Assembly (NCBI GenBank): GCA_002432795.1
Contig: DJGU01000027.1
Coordinates: 570-32,930 of the forward strand
Reading direction: 5' to 3'
DNA from: Anaerolineaceae bacterium UBA5838
Lineage (GTDB): Bacteria; Chloroflexota; Anaerolineae; Anaerolineales; Anaerolineaceae
DNA: 32,361 nt
The notes below the pieces were generated by a model. It was not told where the DNA came from. It saw only the letters and a list, made by a program, of their open reading frames with translations, and searched no databases. This document shows, one piece after another, positions 7,701-15,062 of the stretch. The translations under genes were made by a program, and so were the position numbers. Every line of letters starts with the position of its first letter. Within the stretch, counting starts at the first letter, position 1.

Positions 7701-9221
7701 TCAGTTTTCGCCATACCAGGCAGCCTGATTTTCAGGGTTGTAAGCATTATAAATGGATTGAGAGAGCTTGGCAAAAAGCTGGTTGGCAGTGTTATAGAGA
7801 AATTGCTCCTCGGTGTAAGCAAAAATGACCAAAACATAATCGCCGCCAGGGGTGTAGACCACGCCTGAGTCGCTGATGGTGTGGATCAGCCCATCCAGGT
7901 CATTTGTCCAGCCGTGTTTGTGGGCGGTGCGACCTTCGGGAGGCAGACCCGCTTCTATCAGGGCATGGATGCGGTTCTCGAGGAGATAATTCAGCATCTG
8001 CTGGCATTCCGATGCCGTTACCTGACCGTTGAACATGAGCTCGTCATGGTTCGCGCAGCGATAGATCTTCCAGAGCAGATCGCCGGTTTCGGATGGAACA
8101 GTTTGGTTATAAAAATCGGGATCGATAAAAATATCCCGGCGTTGGTTGGCGGGTGTGCTGATGCGTTCGAGCAGGGGTGACCCGGGCTCAAAATAGCCTG
8201 CCAGGAAAGTGTTCTGATAACCCAGCTCACGCAGGTCAGCAGTGACCATCAAGGGTCCGGCATTGTTATCCAGGTAAGCTTTCATCAGCCCATCTGCTGG
8301 TGGGTTGAGCGATTCTGCAATCATCTGGAACATCCAATTGTCTGCTTGCGGAGGGATGGGTTCCTCGACACGGCGCATTGTGGAAACCATGATGGGGATT
8401 TTGATGGTGCTCGCGGCTGAATATGCCACGTCTGGGCTCACTTCCTGGTTGGCACGCAGCGCGATATGTAAGATCTCACCGCTGGTGAGGTCGCGTTGGT
8501 AGACCTCGATCAGTCCGTTGAATTTCTCGAGCTGAATGGTTTGCTTGAGGAAAATCCCGAGGTTCGCCCGGTCCAATGGCAGGGCTGGGCTTTCCTGGAC
8601 GTCAAGCGTGACCACACGCTGATCGGGTGAGAGCAGGGCTGCCTGGATGTCCTCAGCGGCTGTGGTTAAGGAGCGCAATGAAAAGCCTGCCTGCCCGGGT
8701 GTGTAATTGGTGCTGTAAAGGATCGGCACGGTTGCCGTAGCGGGTTGGTCGTAGCGCAGGGGAATAATCTCCTCCAGCAGCCCTTTTATCTGGTTAATAT
8801 CGACCTCAGCGACCAAAGGTGTGTCTAATGGGCTGGATATTTCGGTTTTGCCGAAAAGATGCTTCAACCAGGACTTTTTTGGCAGATTTTCTTCAATCTG
8901 GGTGAGGGTTGCCGGGTAGTCAGGTCTGAAGCCGAGTTCCTCTGGGGAAAATTGCAGCCTTGCCTGGCGATAACGCAGCTCAACCGGCACTGAAAAAGCT
9001 TCAGCCAGCCGCGCTTCGGATTGGGCACGGTCAAGCCCTCTTAATGGAATCCCTTCCACGCTAATCCCCTGCGGATAAATTGCCTGAGGTTTTTGGAAAT
9101 CAATGATATCCATCACAGCAATTAAAATTGCGAACAAGAGGAATAAGCCGCCAAAAACTGCTGGCAGCCAACGCAGGGAGGAGGATTTTTTCCGCCGTGG
9201 AGCGTAGCGCGATCGCTTCAT
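7701..9221 (-). CDS. Membrane-anchored class A beta-lactamase-fold protein with VanW-type N-terminal domain
   Basis: This 506-residue protein starts at ATG 9221 (M-K-R-S-R-Y-A-P-R-R-K-K). A 55-residue upstream extension is dismissed because it translates a short tandem repeat. A TM helix lies at about 18-40 after a basic N-terminus. Residues 45-150 resemble the peptidoglycan-binding-like domain of VanW proteins (G-I-S-V-E-G-I-P-L-R-G-L). From about 230 a serine-hydrolase domain follows: S-T-I-K (Ser271, Lys274), a D-N-N segment at 318-320 in place of SDN, P-S-E-T-G with Glu378, and K-H-G at 435-437 in place of KTG. It is probably extracytoplasmic and may act on, or be a relative of enzymes that act on, beta-lactams or cell-wall peptides. 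The replaced KTG and SDN make true beta-lactamase activity uncertain. The CCA gene follows 22 bases later on the same strand. Confidence 0.8.
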   Translation of the reverse strand: MKRSRYAPRRKKSSSLRWLPAVFGGLFLLFAILIAVMDIIDFQKPQAIYPQGISVEGIPLRGLDRAQSEARLAEAFSVPVELRYRQARLQFSPEELGFRPDYPATLTQIEENLPKKSWLKHLFGKTEISSPLDTPLVAEVDINQIKGLLEEIIPLRYDQPATATVPILYSTNYTPGQAGFSLRSLTTAAEDIQAALLSPDQRVVTLDVQESPALPLDRANLGIFLKQTIQLEKFNGLIEVYQRDLTSGEILHIALRANQEVSPDVAYSAASTIKIPIMVSTMRRVEEPIPPQADNWMFQMIAESLNPPADGLMKAYLDNNAGPLMVTADLRELGYQNTFLAGYFEPGSPLLERISTPANQRRDIFIDPDFYNQTVPSETGDLLWKIYRCANHDELMFNGQVTASECQQMLNYLLENRIHALIEAGLPPEGRTAHKHGWTNDLDGLIHTISDSGVVYTPGGDYVLVIFAYTEEQFLYNTANQLFAKLSQSIYNAYNPENQAAWYGEN

Positions 9222-9254
9222 GAGCTGGATTTTACCATGTTGGTAAGTCACAGT

Positions 9255-9289
9255 TGATAGGTGGTAGGTGATAGGTGATAGGTGATAAA
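9255..9289. repeat. Heptamer tandem repeat (TGATAGG-like, five units)
   Basis: Successive units TGATAGG, TGGTAGG, TGATAGG, TGATAGG and TGATAAA lie directly upstream of the beta-lactamase-fold gene. Read on the minus strand they give a Tyr-His-Leu-Ser-type peptide. This explains the spurious extension of that reading frame. Confidence 0.85.
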
Positions 9290-9345
9290 AAACATAGCTT
9301 TTCATTCTATCTGATGGGTAGACTCGCAGGGTGGACCCATGTGCA

Positions 9346-9364
9346 CGCGAAGCAGGGTATGGCG
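9346..9364 (+). repeat. Dispersed 19-mer repeat, copy 1
   Basis: CGCGAAGCAGGGTATGGCG is found here. It recurs with one change at 9453-9471 and exactly, on the minus strand, at 14097-14115. The similarity between this copy and the 14 kb copy reaches further upstream (GGGTGGRCCYATGTGC), so the full unit is about 40 bases. Confidence 0.8.
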
Positions 9365-9452
9365 TCACAAATTCTCGACCTACCAAAATATATTTGAAAC
9401 CTACCCACCCTGTTCACCCAATCCCGTCTCCGCGAGCAACGCAGCCTGTGCT

Positions 9453-9471
9453 CGCGAAGCAGGGTGTGGCG
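9453..9471 (+). repeat. Dispersed 19-mer repeat, copy 2
   Basis: CGCGAAGCAGGGTGTGGCG differs from copy 1 by one base. Its upstream flank (GCCTGTGCT) only partly matches the other copies, so it looks like a diverged or truncated member. Confidence 0.75.
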
Positions 9472-9530
9472 ATCTAACTATTTATAAAAATCCCACGCAG
9501 CCATCACACCATCGATCACTCCCACGGCGG

Positions 9531-9580
9531 ATTGAGGGCACGATGCGTTTGTCCAACATAATGTAGACAGTGCCCTCAAT
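9531..9580. repeat. Inverted repeat ATTGAGGGCAC/GTGCCCTCAAT
   Basis: Exact 11-base arms at 9531-9541 and 9570-9580 enclose 28 bases. Directly after it, GGGC (9589-9592) and GCCC (9603-9606) form another small hairpin, footed by CTAC at 9606-9609. No coding or terminator role is apparent. Confidence 0.7.
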
Positions 9581-9723
9581 ACCCTTACGGGCACTTTGTC
9601 ACGCCCTACGATTAACTGCCTTTGGATTGCGTCAGCAAGAGAGTGGTACAAAGAAATGGAGATCTTCGGTCAGAACACGTGCTCTGTTGAAGACCAGCAC
9701 GATCGGTATCGCCCTGTGACAAC

Positions 9724-9754
9724 TTGAATTGCCCGGTGTGTTCTCATATATAAT
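9724..9754 (+). promoter_or_regulatory. Candidate promoter of the alpha/beta hydrolase gene
   Basis: TTGAAT (9724-9729), a 19-base spacer and a perfect TATAAT (9749-9754) precede the ATG at 9787. A GGAGG site lies at 9777-9781. Confidence 0.5.
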
Positions 9755-9786
9755 TGAGAGAGAACATAGACCAAACGGAGGTCTGT

Positions 9787-10800
9787 ATGACGGAAAAAAA
9801 GGAATTACAAAGTAAAGCTGTCGGTTGGAGTTTCGGCAGTTTGGCAGCACTCGGGCTGGCATTAAAAGCTGGTTGGGTCATTTACAGTAAAAAATATATA
9901 GATCATCACGCCAAGGTGCAACTCGCGCTGGATGCTGAGCACCACACCTTTGAATCGGATACGATTGGAAAAATCAATTATTACGAAAGCAAAGTCGAAA
10001 GCAAGAAGACTCCCATCTTGTTAGTGCACGGCATCCATCTGTATGCTGGCGGGCATGATATGGTACCGGTCTTCGAGGCATTCAGTGCCTATCGCAAGGT
10101 TTTTCTCATCGACTTACCAGGGTTTGGCGGCTCAGAAAAGTCCGATAGACCTTACCGTCCAGGGCTTTATCACGCGGCGATTTCTGAGTTCGTGAGGGAT
10201 CAAATTGGTCAGCCAGTGCATGTGGTGGTGATGGGTCAGTCGGCAGAATATGTTGCCGTTGCCGACGAGCTAAAAAGTGATCTGTTCAAGTCAATAGTGA
10301 TGATCAATCCCAGCGGGATGCAGATGCCGGGAACCGGGCATATTTCGGAAAGTAAATGGTGGGAGCAGATGCGCAATCTGGCACTTTCTTACCTGAGGGT
10401 TCCACTCTGGAGCCTGCCATTTTATGATCTGCTCGCAAGCCGCTCAAGCATATTGAATTACTATCGCAAACGTTTCACCTACACACTGCCATCCGACCTT
10501 GTGGATATCGCGTACACGTCAGCTCATCAGCCCGGCGCGCACTTTGCCCCGATTCTGCACTACTGCGGGAAACTGTCTGTGCCGGATGTGCGCAACCGCT
10601 ACTACAAGCAGATCACCAAACCTGTGTTGGTGGTTTTCGATCAGGATCCGGAGCATAAGTTCGACATGCTTCCTGTAATGCTGCGCGAAAACGCAAACTG
10701 GAAGGCTTTTCGAAGCAGCCACACGCGCGGGATGCCTCAATTCGAGAATTCCGGTGAAACTTTTCGCAGTATTGAGACCTTCTGGAAGCAGCACGAGTAG
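9787..10800 (+). CDS. Alpha/beta-hydrolase with atypical GQSAE elbow
   Basis: The 337-residue protein starts at ATG 9787, five bases after GGAGG; the upstream TTG at 9754 overlaps the -10 box. A weak hydrophobic segment at about 15-32 may anchor it to the membrane. The core has the hydrolase order: I-L-L-V-H-G-I-H (oxyanion region, 77-84), F-L-I-D-L-P-G-F-G-G-S (106-116), the nucleophile region V-V-M-G-Q-S-A-E-Y with Ser152, an acid candidate Asp285 or Asp287 in V-V-F-D-Q-D, and His312 in S-S-H-T-R-G. The elbow is normally G-x-S-x-G; here the last Gly is Glu154, which is unusual. The triad is still complete, so it may be active. The substrate is unknown and the gene appears to be transcribed alone. 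Confidence 0.75.
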   Translation: MTEKKELQSKAVGWSFGSLAALGLALKAGWVIYSKKYIDHHAKVQLALDAEHHTFESDTIGKINYYESKVESKKTPILLVHGIHLYAGGHDMVPVFEAFSAYRKVFLIDLPGFGGSEKSDRPYRPGLYHAAISEFVRDQIGQPVHVVVMGQSAEYVAVADELKSDLFKSIVMINPSGMQMPGTGHISESKWWEQMRNLALSYLRVPLWSLPFYDLLASRSSILNYYRKRFTYTLPSDLVDIAYTSAHQPGAHFAPILHYCGKLSVPDVRNRYYKQITKPVLVVFDQDPEHKFDMLPVMLRENANWKAFRSSHTRGMPQFENSGETFRSIETFWKQHE

Positions 10801-10841
10801 TTTTTAGTGAAGGCACTGATATAATTTAGCAAGGTTCAACC

Positions 10842-11342
10842 ATGCAAACCAAGCCGACACCCAAAATTCATCCTCTGAGCATTCTTGGTGTGCTGCTGGT
10901 TGCTGGCGTATTGCTTGGGATCAGTTGGATGGTTTTTTCCATGGCGATTGGCCAGGCAGAGCGGGCAGAAACCACGCCCCAGTATAATGTGACAGTCATT
11001 CCCGCCCCAACACAGACGAATACTGTCCTTGCTCCCACAGAACTGCCCACGCCCACCCTGGAAGCACCGGTCATTTTACCGGACGGAGCCATTGGGATAA
11101 ACATTTATGTGAAAGTGACCGGGACGCAAGGGTTAGGGCTGCGCATGCGGGCGGCGGCAGGTACGAATGCGGAAATCAACTTTCTGGCAATGGATGATGA
11201 AGTCTTTAAAGTTGTCGGCGGACCGGAAGTGAGCGATGGTTACACCTGGTGGCAGCTCGAAGCGCCTCTGGATCAAAATCGATCAGGCTGGGCGGCTGAA
11301 GATTTTTTGATGGTATTTAATCTAAATACGCCCACCCCTTAG
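10842..11342 (+). CDS. Membrane-anchored bacterial SH3-domain protein
   Basis: The 166-residue protein has a short basic N-terminus, a TM helix at about 12-36, a Thr/Pro-rich spacer (45-75) and a C-terminal SH3b-type domain at about 85-160. Conserved features include G-L-G-L-R-M-R, A-G-T-N-A-E-I, G-G-P-E, G-Y-T-W-W-Q-L and S-G-W-A-A-E-D-F-L. Such domains usually bind cell-wall peptides or proteins outside the cell. The PP2C gene starts 32 bases later and the response regulator after that, so this may be the external part of a signalling operon. That link is inferred from position only. An AAGG site lies at 10831-10834. A TATAAT at 10820-10825 is too close to the ATG to be its obvious promoter. 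Confidence 0.78.
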   Translation: MQTKPTPKIHPLSILGVLLVAGVLLGISWMVFSMAIGQAERAETTPQYNVTVIPAPTQTNTVLAPTELPTPTLEAPVILPDGAIGINIYVKVTGTQGLGLRMRAAAGTNAEINFLAMDDEVFKVVGGPEVSDGYTWWQLEAPLDQNRSGWAAEDFLMVFNLNTPTP

Positions 11343-11374
11343 GGTCTCGCGGTAATTTTGGAAGGTGAGGAATT

Positions 11375-12220
11375 TTGAAATTATTCGGCACAAAATTATA
11401 TGAAGAACATTCGTCCACACCTGATATGCTCAAACAACCCTTAGCTAGGCGGATTAATCTGCATGCCTGGAGTGCCCAATCCGTGGGCAAGACGCGCGGT
11501 CACATGGAAGATGCCGCTTTCTCGCTTTCGATGGACCTGAACCTTCCTGAAAGATCTACAACTTTGGGGATCTACATGGTTGCAGATGGTATGGGCGGGC
11601 ATGATAATGGCGAGGTCGCCAGCAAGATCGCGATCCAAACAAGCGTAGACGCGCTCAATCAAACCTTGATTGGTCCTCTGCGTCAGGGCAATCCGCTGCC
11701 ATCTCACCAGGAAGTCATTACCATGGTGGAAAGTGCGTTTACCCGCGCGCAAGAGCAGGTCTTACAAAACGTTTCTGGGGGAGGAACGACCCTCACGCTG
11801 GCACTGCTGCTTGAAAAGCACCTCTACTTTGGACATATCGGCGATTCGCGCCTTTATATTCGCAGCAGTCACGCTGACTTTCAGCCCCTCACTCAGGATC
11901 ACTCGCTCGTAAGGCGCCTGGTAGATCTTGGGCAAGTCTCTGAGGCCGAGGCTTTGAATCATCCCCAGAGAAATGTGCTCTTCAGAGCATTGGGTCAGAC
12001 TGATGGATTCAAAGTGGATCTCGGGCATTTGGATGTGGTGGAACCTACACAATTGCTCCTCTGCAGCGATGGATTGTGGGGACTGGTGGCAGAAGCGGAG
12101 ATACTTAAGCTAATCAATAACGAGCATTCAGGTGGGAACATCGCGGAACGACTTTGCGAGCTTGCCAATGATGCCGGTGGAACGGATAATATCAGTGTAA
12201 TTTTTGTGGAAATCAGATAA
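11375..12220 (+). CDS. PP2C-type Ser/Thr protein phosphatase
   Basis: The 281-residue protein starts at TTG 11375, shortly after GGTGAGG. It has the complete PP2C motif series: R-G-H-M-E-D-A (Glu45, Asp46), V-A-D-G-M-G-G-H (Asp71), G-G-G-T-T-L-T, H-I-G-D-S-R-L-Y, L-T-Q-D-H-S, L-C-S-D-G-L-W-G (Asp232) and G-G-T-D-N-I-S (Asp271). These acidic residues bind the two or three metal ions. The length matches the PrpC/Stp class, which removes phosphate from Ser/Thr residues of proteins phosphorylated by Hanks-type kinases. No such kinase is in the window. The response regulator gene follows after 10 bases. About 28 residues precede the domain, with no TM segment, so it is cytosolic. Confidence 0.93.
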   Translation: MKLFGTKLYEEHSSTPDMLKQPLARRINLHAWSAQSVGKTRGHMEDAAFSLSMDLNLPERSTTLGIYMVADGMGGHDNGEVASKIAIQTSVDALNQTLIGPLRQGNPLPSHQEVITMVESAFTRAQEQVLQNVSGGGTTLTLALLLEKHLYFGHIGDSRLYIRSSHADFQPLTQDHSLVRRLVDLGQVSEAEALNHPQRNVLFRALGQTDGFKVDLGHLDVVEPTQLLLCSDGLWGLVAEAEILKLINNEHSGGNIAERLCELANDAGGTDNISVIFVEIR

Positions 12221-12230
12221 GGATTGAGGA

Positions 12231-12950
12231 ATGGCAGAACCAATTGCAAAAAAGAAAATTTTAGTTGTGGATGACGAAAGAGGACTTGTAAACATCATCC
12301 GTTTGAACCTGGAGCATGACGGATTTGAAGTGGTGGAGGCAAACAACGGCGCCCAGGCAATCGACAAACTGCGCACCTCTCTGCCAGATTTAATCCTTTT
12401 GGATGTGATGATGCCGGATTTGGATGGATTCACCGTGCTTAAAATGATTCGTGATGTAGGCTCTACGCCGGTTATCATGCTTACCGCCAAGGGCGAGGAA
12501 GACGATCGCGTGAGGGGGCTGGAACTGGGAGCGGACGACTATGTTACCAAACCTTTTAGCCCGCGTGAACTGACCAGCCGCATCCGGGCAGTCCTGCGGA
12601 GGGGAAGCACAGTTGAGGATGGTGAGGCAGGCAAGATTATCGTGGATGATCGTCTCACCATCGATTTTGACCGGCACGAGGTTTGGGTGGAAGGAGAACT
12701 GGTCAAACTCCGCCCGACAGAATATCGTTTACTTTATCATTTGGTGAAGAATGCCGGCTGGGTGCTCACCCATGATCAGATTCTCACCAAAGTCTGGGGC
12801 TACGAATACGAAAATGAGCCGCATTACGTGCGGCTTTACATCAACTACCTCAGGAAGAAACTCGAAAAAGACCCTGCCAACCCGGTGTACATTCTGACGG
12901 AACGGGGAGTGGGGTATCGCTTTATGGATTACAAACGCGAAAATCGCTGA
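12231..12950 (+). CDS. OmpR/PhoB-family response regulator without an adjacent kinase
   Basis: The 239-residue protein has a receiver domain (about 8-122): acidic pair Asp14-Asp15, phosphoacceptor Asp58 in L-L-D-V-M-M-P, Thr85 and Lys107 in V-T-K-P-F. The winged-helix DNA-binding domain follows (about 135-235) with L-R-P-T-E-Y-R-L-L, V-L-T-H-D-Q-I-L, V-W-G-Y-E-Y, Y-V-R-L-Y-I-N-Y-L-R-K-K-L and T-E-R-G-V-G-Y-R-F. All key residues are present. It is a transcription regulator acting as a phosphorylation-dependent dimer in the cytosol. Its ribosome site (GAGGA) overlaps the space after the PP2C stop, so both are in one operon. No histidine kinase gene is nearby, so its partner must be elsewhere. 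Confidence 0.95.
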   Translation: MAEPIAKKKILVVDDERGLVNIIRLNLEHDGFEVVEANNGAQAIDKLRTSLPDLILLDVMMPDLDGFTVLKMIRDVGSTPVIMLTAKGEEDDRVRGLELGADDYVTKPFSPRELTSRIRAVLRRGSTVEDGEAGKIIVDDRLTIDFDRHEVWVEGELVKLRPTEYRLLYHLVKNAGWVLTHDQILTKVWGYEYENEPHYVRLYINYLRKKLEKDPANPVYILTERGVGYRFMDYKRENR

Positions 12951-12996
12951 TTTTCCGCAGGGGGTTGGCATTTTAAGAGGTCGGCTAAGCAAAGCG

Positions 12997-13024
12997 TTAG
13001 CAGACTTAGTATTGATTGTATAAT
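12997..13024 (+). promoter_or_regulatory. Candidate promoter of ppk2
   Basis: TTAGCA (12997-13002), a 16-base spacer and a perfect TATAAT (13019-13024) lie upstream of the ATG at 13069. The ribosome site AGAGAGG is at 13057-13063. Confidence 0.45.
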
Positions 13025-13068
13025 TGCATAGTCGTTTGCGTCCAACCCAACCAAACAGAGAGGTGCGC

Positions 13069-13977
13069 ATGGCAAAAAATAAATCCAAAACCGAACGCAA
13101 AGCAAGCAAGAGTAAACCTGAGGAGAATCAGGTCGAGCCCATCACAGTCCCGAAAATGACAATACCGGGTGAGAAAAAGGAGCGACTTTCCACTGCTGTC
13201 TACGAGCGTGAGCTGCGCAAACTCCAGGTTGAGCTGGTGAAAATGCAGCTTTGGATCAAAGAACGTGGCTTGAAGGTGGCGGTCATTTTTGAGGGTCGCG
13301 ACGCGGCCGGAAAGGGCGGCACCATCAAGCGCCTGACCGAAACCCTCAACCCCAGAATTGTGCGTGTAGTCGCGCTGCCGGTGGCAACTGAGAAGGAAAA
13401 GACCCAATGGTACTTCCAGCGCTATGTGGCGCATCTACCGGCGGCGGGGGAGATGGTTGTGTTTGATCGCTCCTGGTACAACCGTGCCGGGGTGGAGCGG
13501 GTAATGGGCTTCTGTACCCCGGAACAGGTGGAGGAATTCTTCCGCAGTGTGCCGGAATTTGAGAAGATGTTGATCCGCTCCGGCATTATCCTGATAAAGT
13601 ATTGGTTTTCCGTCAGCGATGAGGAACAGGAAAAGCGCTTTCAGCAGCGAATGGACGACATCACGCGGCGCTGGAAATTGAGCCCAATGGACCTCGAATC
13701 CCGCAAACGCTGGGTGGAGTATTCACGGGCTAAGGACGATATGTTCCGCTTCACGGATACGAAACAAAGCCCCTGGTTTGTGGTGGAGGCGGATGACAAA
13801 AAACGCGCGCGCCTTAACTGCATCAGCCACCTGCTGAGCATGATCCCCTACGAGGATTTGACCCCACCGAAGTTGGAGCTCCCTCCCAGGCAAGTGGACG
13901 ACACCTACGTGCGCCCACCATTCGGGGATCAGACTTTTGTGCCGGAGTATGTGATCGAAGAAAAAAAGAAAAATTAG
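13069..13977 (+). CDS. ppk2: Polyphosphate kinase 2, class I-like
   Basis: The 302-residue protein starts at ATG 13069, after AGAGAGG. The first 35 residues are basic and low in complexity. The P-loop kinase core has Walker A G-R-D-A-A-G-K-G-G (76-84), a Walker B-like V-V-F-D-R-S-W-Y-N-R (Asp133) and a lid region with conserved Arg (R-F-Q-Q-R-M-D-D, R-R-W-K-L-S-P-M-D). The run W-Y-N-R-A-G-V-E-R-V-M-G-F-C is typical of PPK2. Class I single-domain members reversibly transfer phosphate between polyphosphate and nucleoside diphosphates. Whether ADP or GDP is preferred is not visible. The gene is transcribed alone and is convergent with tatD. Confidence 0.93.
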   Translation: MAKNKSKTERKASKSKPEENQVEPITVPKMTIPGEKKERLSTAVYERELRKLQVELVKMQLWIKERGLKVAVIFEGRDAAGKGGTIKRLTETLNPRIVRVVALPVATEKEKTQWYFQRYVAHLPAAGEMVVFDRSWYNRAGVERVMGFCTPEQVEEFFRSVPEFEKMLIRSGIILIKYWFSVSDEEQEKRFQQRMDDITRRWKLSPMDLESRKRWVEYSRAKDDMFRFTDTKQSPWFVVEADDKKRARLNCISHLLSMIPYEDLTPPKLELPPRQVDDTYVRPPFGDQTFVPEYVIEEKKKN

Positions 13978-14096
13978 ATCGGGTCTGCCTGATTGTGCTG
14001 ATCTTCTGAGTGGGCTGGTTTCCAGACCGAGCACGGTATCTGAATACAGTCTGTGGGTTGGCTACAAATAATCCCTTGAAGAGAAAGACTAATTGC

Positions 14097-14135
14097 CGCC
14101 ATACCCTGCTTCGCGGGCACATAGGCCCACCCTAC
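14097..14135 (-). repeat. Dispersed 19-mer repeat, copy 3, with CTAC foot
   Basis: The reverse complement of 14097-14115 equals copy 1 at 9346-9364. The neighbouring bases to 14131 also match copy 1. Within this copy GGGC (14115-14118) and GCCC (14125-14128) can pair, and CTAC follows at 14132-14135. It lies in the 266-base spacer between ppk2 and tatD. Confidence 0.75.
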
Positions 14136-14167
14136 GCCTAACCTCTCGTTCCTGATGGTCTTAGGAT

Positions 14168-14196
14168 GCCGGATTGAACAACGCAATCCGGCCTAC
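14168..14196 (-). repeat. GTAG-footed hairpin element, type E
   Basis: GCCGGATTG (14168-14176) and CAATCCGGC (14184-14192) are exact inverted arms with a seven-base loop, followed by CTAC (14193-14196). On the minus strand this reads GTAG and then a perfect nine-base-pair hairpin, the arrangement of REP elements. Confidence 0.8.
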
Positions 14197-14243
14197 GGAG
14201 ACCACTTTCGGGTTGTTGTTTCAAATTAATTAGGAATTATTGA

Positions 14244-15062
14244 CTACGGTATGTCAAACAAGCGTTTGGCATTTGCGGTCGTAATCCGCCCCACTTCCTC
14301 GGCGCTCATACCCCAGATCTCACCGACTTTTGCGGCAATCAGAGGGATGTATGCTGGTTCATTCCGCTTTCCGCGATGCGGATGCGGCGGCAGATAGGGG
14401 CTGTCTGTCTCGAGCAGGATCTTGTCATGCGGCAGCATTGCGACCAGGGCTTGTTTGTCTTTACCATTTTTATAGGTAACCGGACCGCCTATCCCAAAGT
14501 AAAAACCAACCTCAGCCAGCTCCTGCGCCAATTCCTGCGGACCCGTATAAGAGTGCATCACTCCGGGGCGAGTTTTGAGCGGATGAGCAGCAGGCAGGGA
14601 GGCTTGCCATTTGAGCAGGATCGGACCGAGATCGTCCTCGGCGTCGCGGTTGTGAATCACAAGCGGCAGGTTAAACTCACCTGCCAGCTCCAGTTGGGGC
14701 AGGAGAACGGATTTTTGTTGATCAGGCGTGGCATAATCCCAATAATAATCCAAGCCAATTTCCCCGATTGCAACCACGCCGGGCTGCGGGGCAAGAGATG
14801 TGAGTTGATTGAGCCAGGAGGGGTCAACCTCGGCGGTATTAGTGGGATGGATCCCAACGGCGATGTGGAAGAAATCGGGTCTCTGGCGGGCAAGCCCAAG
14901 CGCGTTTTGGGCAGTGGTGCAATCTAGGGCAGGGATGATGACGAATTCCAGTCCCGCATCTTCCGCCCTTTGGACCGCGGCATCAAAATCCTCTTTGAAA
15001 GCGGACATATCGAGGTGGCAGTGTGTGTCGCAGTAGATCGCTGGTTTATTTTTGTCACTCAT
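14244..15062 (-). CDS. tatD: TatD-family metal-dependent DNase
   Basis: The 272-residue protein has all TatD landmarks: the N-terminal D-T-H-C-H-L-D (His14, His16), G-E-I-G-L-D-Y-Y with Glu101, V-I-H-N-R-D-A with His137, H-S-Y-T-G with His170, and L-L-E-T-D-S-P-Y-L with Asp220. These ligate the divalent metals of the amidohydrolase-like barrel. The length matches the family norm of about 260. TatD proteins are cytosolic 3'-5' exonucleases linked to DNA repair or RNA turnover. The ATG at 15062 follows an AAAGG sequence. The gene is isolated between two repeat-bearing spacers. Confidence 0.95.
   Translation of the reverse strand: MSDKNKPAIYCDTHCHLDMSAFKEDFDAAVQRAEDAGLEFVIIPALDCTTAQNALGLARQRPDFFHIAVGIHPTNTAEVDPSWLNQLTSLAPQPGVVAIGEIGLDYYWDYATPDQQKSVLLPQLELAGEFNLPLVIHNRDAEDDLGPILLKWQASLPAAHPLKTRPGVMHSYTGPQELAQELAEVGFYFGIGGPVTYKNGKDKQALVAMLPHDKILLETDSPYLPPHPHRGKRNEPAYIPLIAAKVGEIWGMSAEEVGRITTANAKRLFDIP

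Larger units (their letters stand above)
9222..9723. other. Repeat-rich intergenic spacer without genes
   Basis: About 500 bases between two divergent genes hold a heptamer tandem repeat (9255-9289), two copies of a dispersed 19-mer (9346-9364 and 9453-9471) and a long inverted repeat (9531-9580). They also hold a CTAC-footed GGGC/GCCC hairpin (9589-9609). CAGGGTGG (9327-9334) and CCACCCTG (9405-9412) are a further inverted pair. Small open frames here have no ribosome site or family signal. Confidence 0.6.

Noticed and set aside
9222..9386. 55-residue N-terminal extension of the beta-lactamase-fold gene
   Set aside because: It translates the TGATAGG tandem repeat and adjacent repeat sequence; the ATG at 9221 begins a normal basic-plus-TM anchor.
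12983..13006. Imperfect stem near GCTAAGC/GCGTTAGC after the response regulator as a terminator
   Set aside because: It has a bulge, no T-run, and overlaps the candidate ppk2 promoter region.
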